Shown here piece after piece: positions 56,522-58,000 of a stretch of 58,000 bases of DNA. Source of the stretch: Adiantum capillus-veneris. Lineage: Eukaryota; Streptophyta; Polypodiopsida; Polypodiales; Pteridaceae. Under the pieces are notes generated by a model. That model was not told where the DNA came from, searched no databases, and saw only the letters and a list, made by a program, of their open reading frames with translations. Positions within the stretch are counted from its first letter, which is position 1. The number at the start of each line of letters is the position of its first letter. The stretch covers positions 22,190,577 to 22,248,576 of the forward strand of contig CM043946.1 in NCBI GenBank assembly GCA_014529385.2. The letters are read 5' to 3'. The translations under genes and the position numbers were made by a program.

Positions 56522-56534
56522 TCCCCTCCTTTTC
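56522..56534 (-). other. Polypurine tract of element U1
   Basis: Minus-strand GAAAAGGAGGGGA directly before LTR g sense start TGTCACGTGAC. Confidence 0.85.
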
Positions 56535-57765
56535 AAAGTGAGGTACTCGTACCGAACTGTATGGCGTCGAGGGAGATCGCCAATAGTATCCAGAATCCTG
56601 GAAGGGACTCTTCGCCAGCCCACTCTGAGGTGTGGGTCGTACGGTACTTGAACTTCATAAAGGTCTGCAACGCTTGCTTCTTTGGGCCGCGCCGAAAGCG
56701 ACTCAAAGTCTTCTGTGGCTCCTTCGATGCTTCAACTTCGTTGAGAGTCATGCTTCCTTGTTCTTCAAGAATCTCCTTGGCTGAAAATTCCTGAAACCAT
56801 TTCCGACACAAAACCATGAACATACCCATTCCATGTAAAGTGAAGGGAAAAAATCTTGTCTTCTCTAAAGATTGTGTATGCCATGTAGATGAACATAGAG
56901 ACGGAGTGACAACCCGTTCATCAAACACATGCAAACAATGCGATTGAATCTTTCTCTTATGATTTAGAGCAATCAACTATGGCAATTCACAGCGGAAATG
57001 CCCATGCTTGGTGCTCACGCTTTCATGTGCTCGTTCGGAAACTGTGTCATGCCAAGGAAGAGACATGGAATGTGACTTCCTTACATACATACTTTTCAGC
57101 TTTTCATGAAAAATCCGCATACATTCGTGCTCATCCATGAGAGAAACATGCTCAACATACAATATGTCATGCCTAGGAAAAGGGATCACATAATGATGCT
57201 GACTAAAATACAGGAAACAATCACAAATGAAACACTCGTACAATTCGTGTGTATCAATCATGAGAACACATAATACTTCCTGTGAGGGTTCTTTGGACCT
57301 ATGCTCGAGAGCCACGATCTGTTCTTCCTGAATGATCAAATCGTATTGTGGGGGTTCTTTGGACCTCGACTCGAAAGCCAAGATCGGTTCTTCGTGATTG
57401 ATTCAATCTACAACGAGGTTAGCTTCGCTAGAAAAAGCATCCACTAACACATCATCCTTCTTGTGAACAATCACATCTTCTTCATGCAACTCATCATGCT
57501 TGTGAGAAATCACATCTTGATCATGCAAATCATCATGCTTATCATTGGCATCCAAATCATCATGCTTAGCAATATCATTCAAATCATCATGCTTATCTTT
57601 GTCATCCAAATCATCATGCTTATCATCATGCAAATCATTGTGCTTATCATTGTCAATCAAATCATCATCATGCTTTGGAGAAGAAGAGACTGAGAGAGTC
57701 TCCCTTTCCCGAATCTCTTGCATCTGTGCCTTAGCTTGAGAAAAGAGTCGCAAGAGCTCTTCCCT
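56535..57765 (-). pseudogene. Class-1 element U1 internal region, interrupted by a LINE
   Basis: ORF 57403-57753 begins LFSQAKAQMQEIRERETLSV and contains the longest His/Asp repeat in the window. 56977-57381 has IPFPRHDILYVEHVSLMDEH and SMSLPWHDTVSERAH, and 56533-56976 ends FRRGPKKQALQTFMKFKY ... SLPGFWILLAISLDAI. The N-terminal gag-like part is cut at about 57765 by a LINE 3' end. Confidence 0.75.
57462..57672 (-). repeat. 27-bp coding minisatellite (His/Asp-rich)
   Basis: The plus-strand phrase AAATCATCATGCTTATC recurs at 57527, 57554, 57581, 57608, 57632 and 57659, spaced 27, 27, 27, 24 and 27 bp. On the minus strand each unit encodes nine residues of the type KHDDLDDKD. All spacings are multiples of three. 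Confidence 0.9.
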
Positions 57766-58000
57766 TCTTTTTTTTTTCCGAGAAAAATATCCTTCTATTA
57801 GTTAATGAAAACTGCCCATAGGGCTACATCTACCTCTGCAGGAGAGGGCTACAACAAGCATGATGGGGAGACTCTCCCAATGAAAAAACAACATATATAC
57901 AATGGGGCTAAATCAAGAGATGGGAGGAGGGAAAAGCCACACAGGTGGACAGTAGTGCCATCTGAGTACCCCCTGGACCATGGTGTAAAAAGGCCCAGGG
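57766..58000 (-). mobile_element. LINE 3' end with poly(A), minus strand
   Basis: A T10 run at about 57768-57777 (poly(A) on the minus strand) adjoins CCGAGAAAAATATCCTTC and CTATTAGTTAATGAAAACTG. Its complement, CAGTTTTCATTAACTAATAG then a poly(A), resembles plant LINE 3' ends (TTTTNATTAAT...). The remainder to the window edge shows no ORF and is presumably 3' UTR. The element runs out of the window. Confidence 0.65.

Overview
The window looks like repeat-dominated nuclear DNA of a land plant. The signs are LTR retrotransposons primed by plant initiator-tRNA-Met sites (TGGTATCAGAGC), Ty3/gypsy chromovirus-type polyproteins, plant-type LINE reverse transcriptase, very long CT/GA and GT microsatellites, a GT-AG intron, and a DUF8039/DUF7869-type transposase-like protein. 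I associate that protein mainly with non-seed plants (fern, lycophyte or moss), but species cannot be fixed from the sequence. I see no intact housekeeping gene, rRNA, tRNA or CRISPR array.

Left part (1-18 kb). After simple repeats and two SINE-like units come four blocks built from a short palindrome of the type CCCTATGGCC-loop-GGCCATAGGG (about 1935-2365, 3655-4275, 7362-11860 and 13690-15000). Two divergent gene systems are embedded in them. On the minus strand (7305 to 4592) lie an acidic ORF of unknown function and a broken, intron-containing gene that I read as a ParB-like domain fused to a beta-class N6/N4 DNA methyltransferase-like domain. On the plus strand (15091 to 17394) lies a DUF8039 + DUF7869 transposase-like gene. 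The largest palindrome blocks fill the space between their two 5' ends. I suggest, as an inference, that this is one large decayed DNA transposon or a family of such elements.

Middle part (18-41 kb). This is a nested retrotransposon stack. Gypsy element A (minus strand) has its 5' LTR remnant and PBS at 40.8-41.3 kb, gag/protease/RT at 35.5-32.65 kb, and RNase H/integrase/GPF motif at 22.1-20.6 kb. It is interrupted twice. Gypsy element B (plus strand, 22091-32652) sits in its pol, and B is itself split by element C (25270-30940), an LTR element with gag and protease but no RT or integrase. A 'class-1' LTR element (35553-40708) sits in A's gag, and its upstream LTR carries a clean 799-bp solo LTR with a 5-bp target duplication.

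Right part (41-58 kb). This is a chain of class-1 LTR elements, mostly minus strand. Their LTRs (about 1.1-1.2 kb) run from TGTCAC/TGTCAT to CACCTTACA or close variants and are packed with AGCGTTTT motifs. Several LTRs carry a PBS on one side and a polypurine tract on the other, so neighbouring internal regions share them. The internal regions encode a charged gag-like protein and a 27-bp His/Asp-rich coding minisatellite. One copy also keeps a gag core, zinc knuckle and protease. No RT or integrase was found in any copy. An inverted pair of these elements brackets a dead LINE fragment (43083-44931), and another LINE 3' end with poly(A) closes the window.
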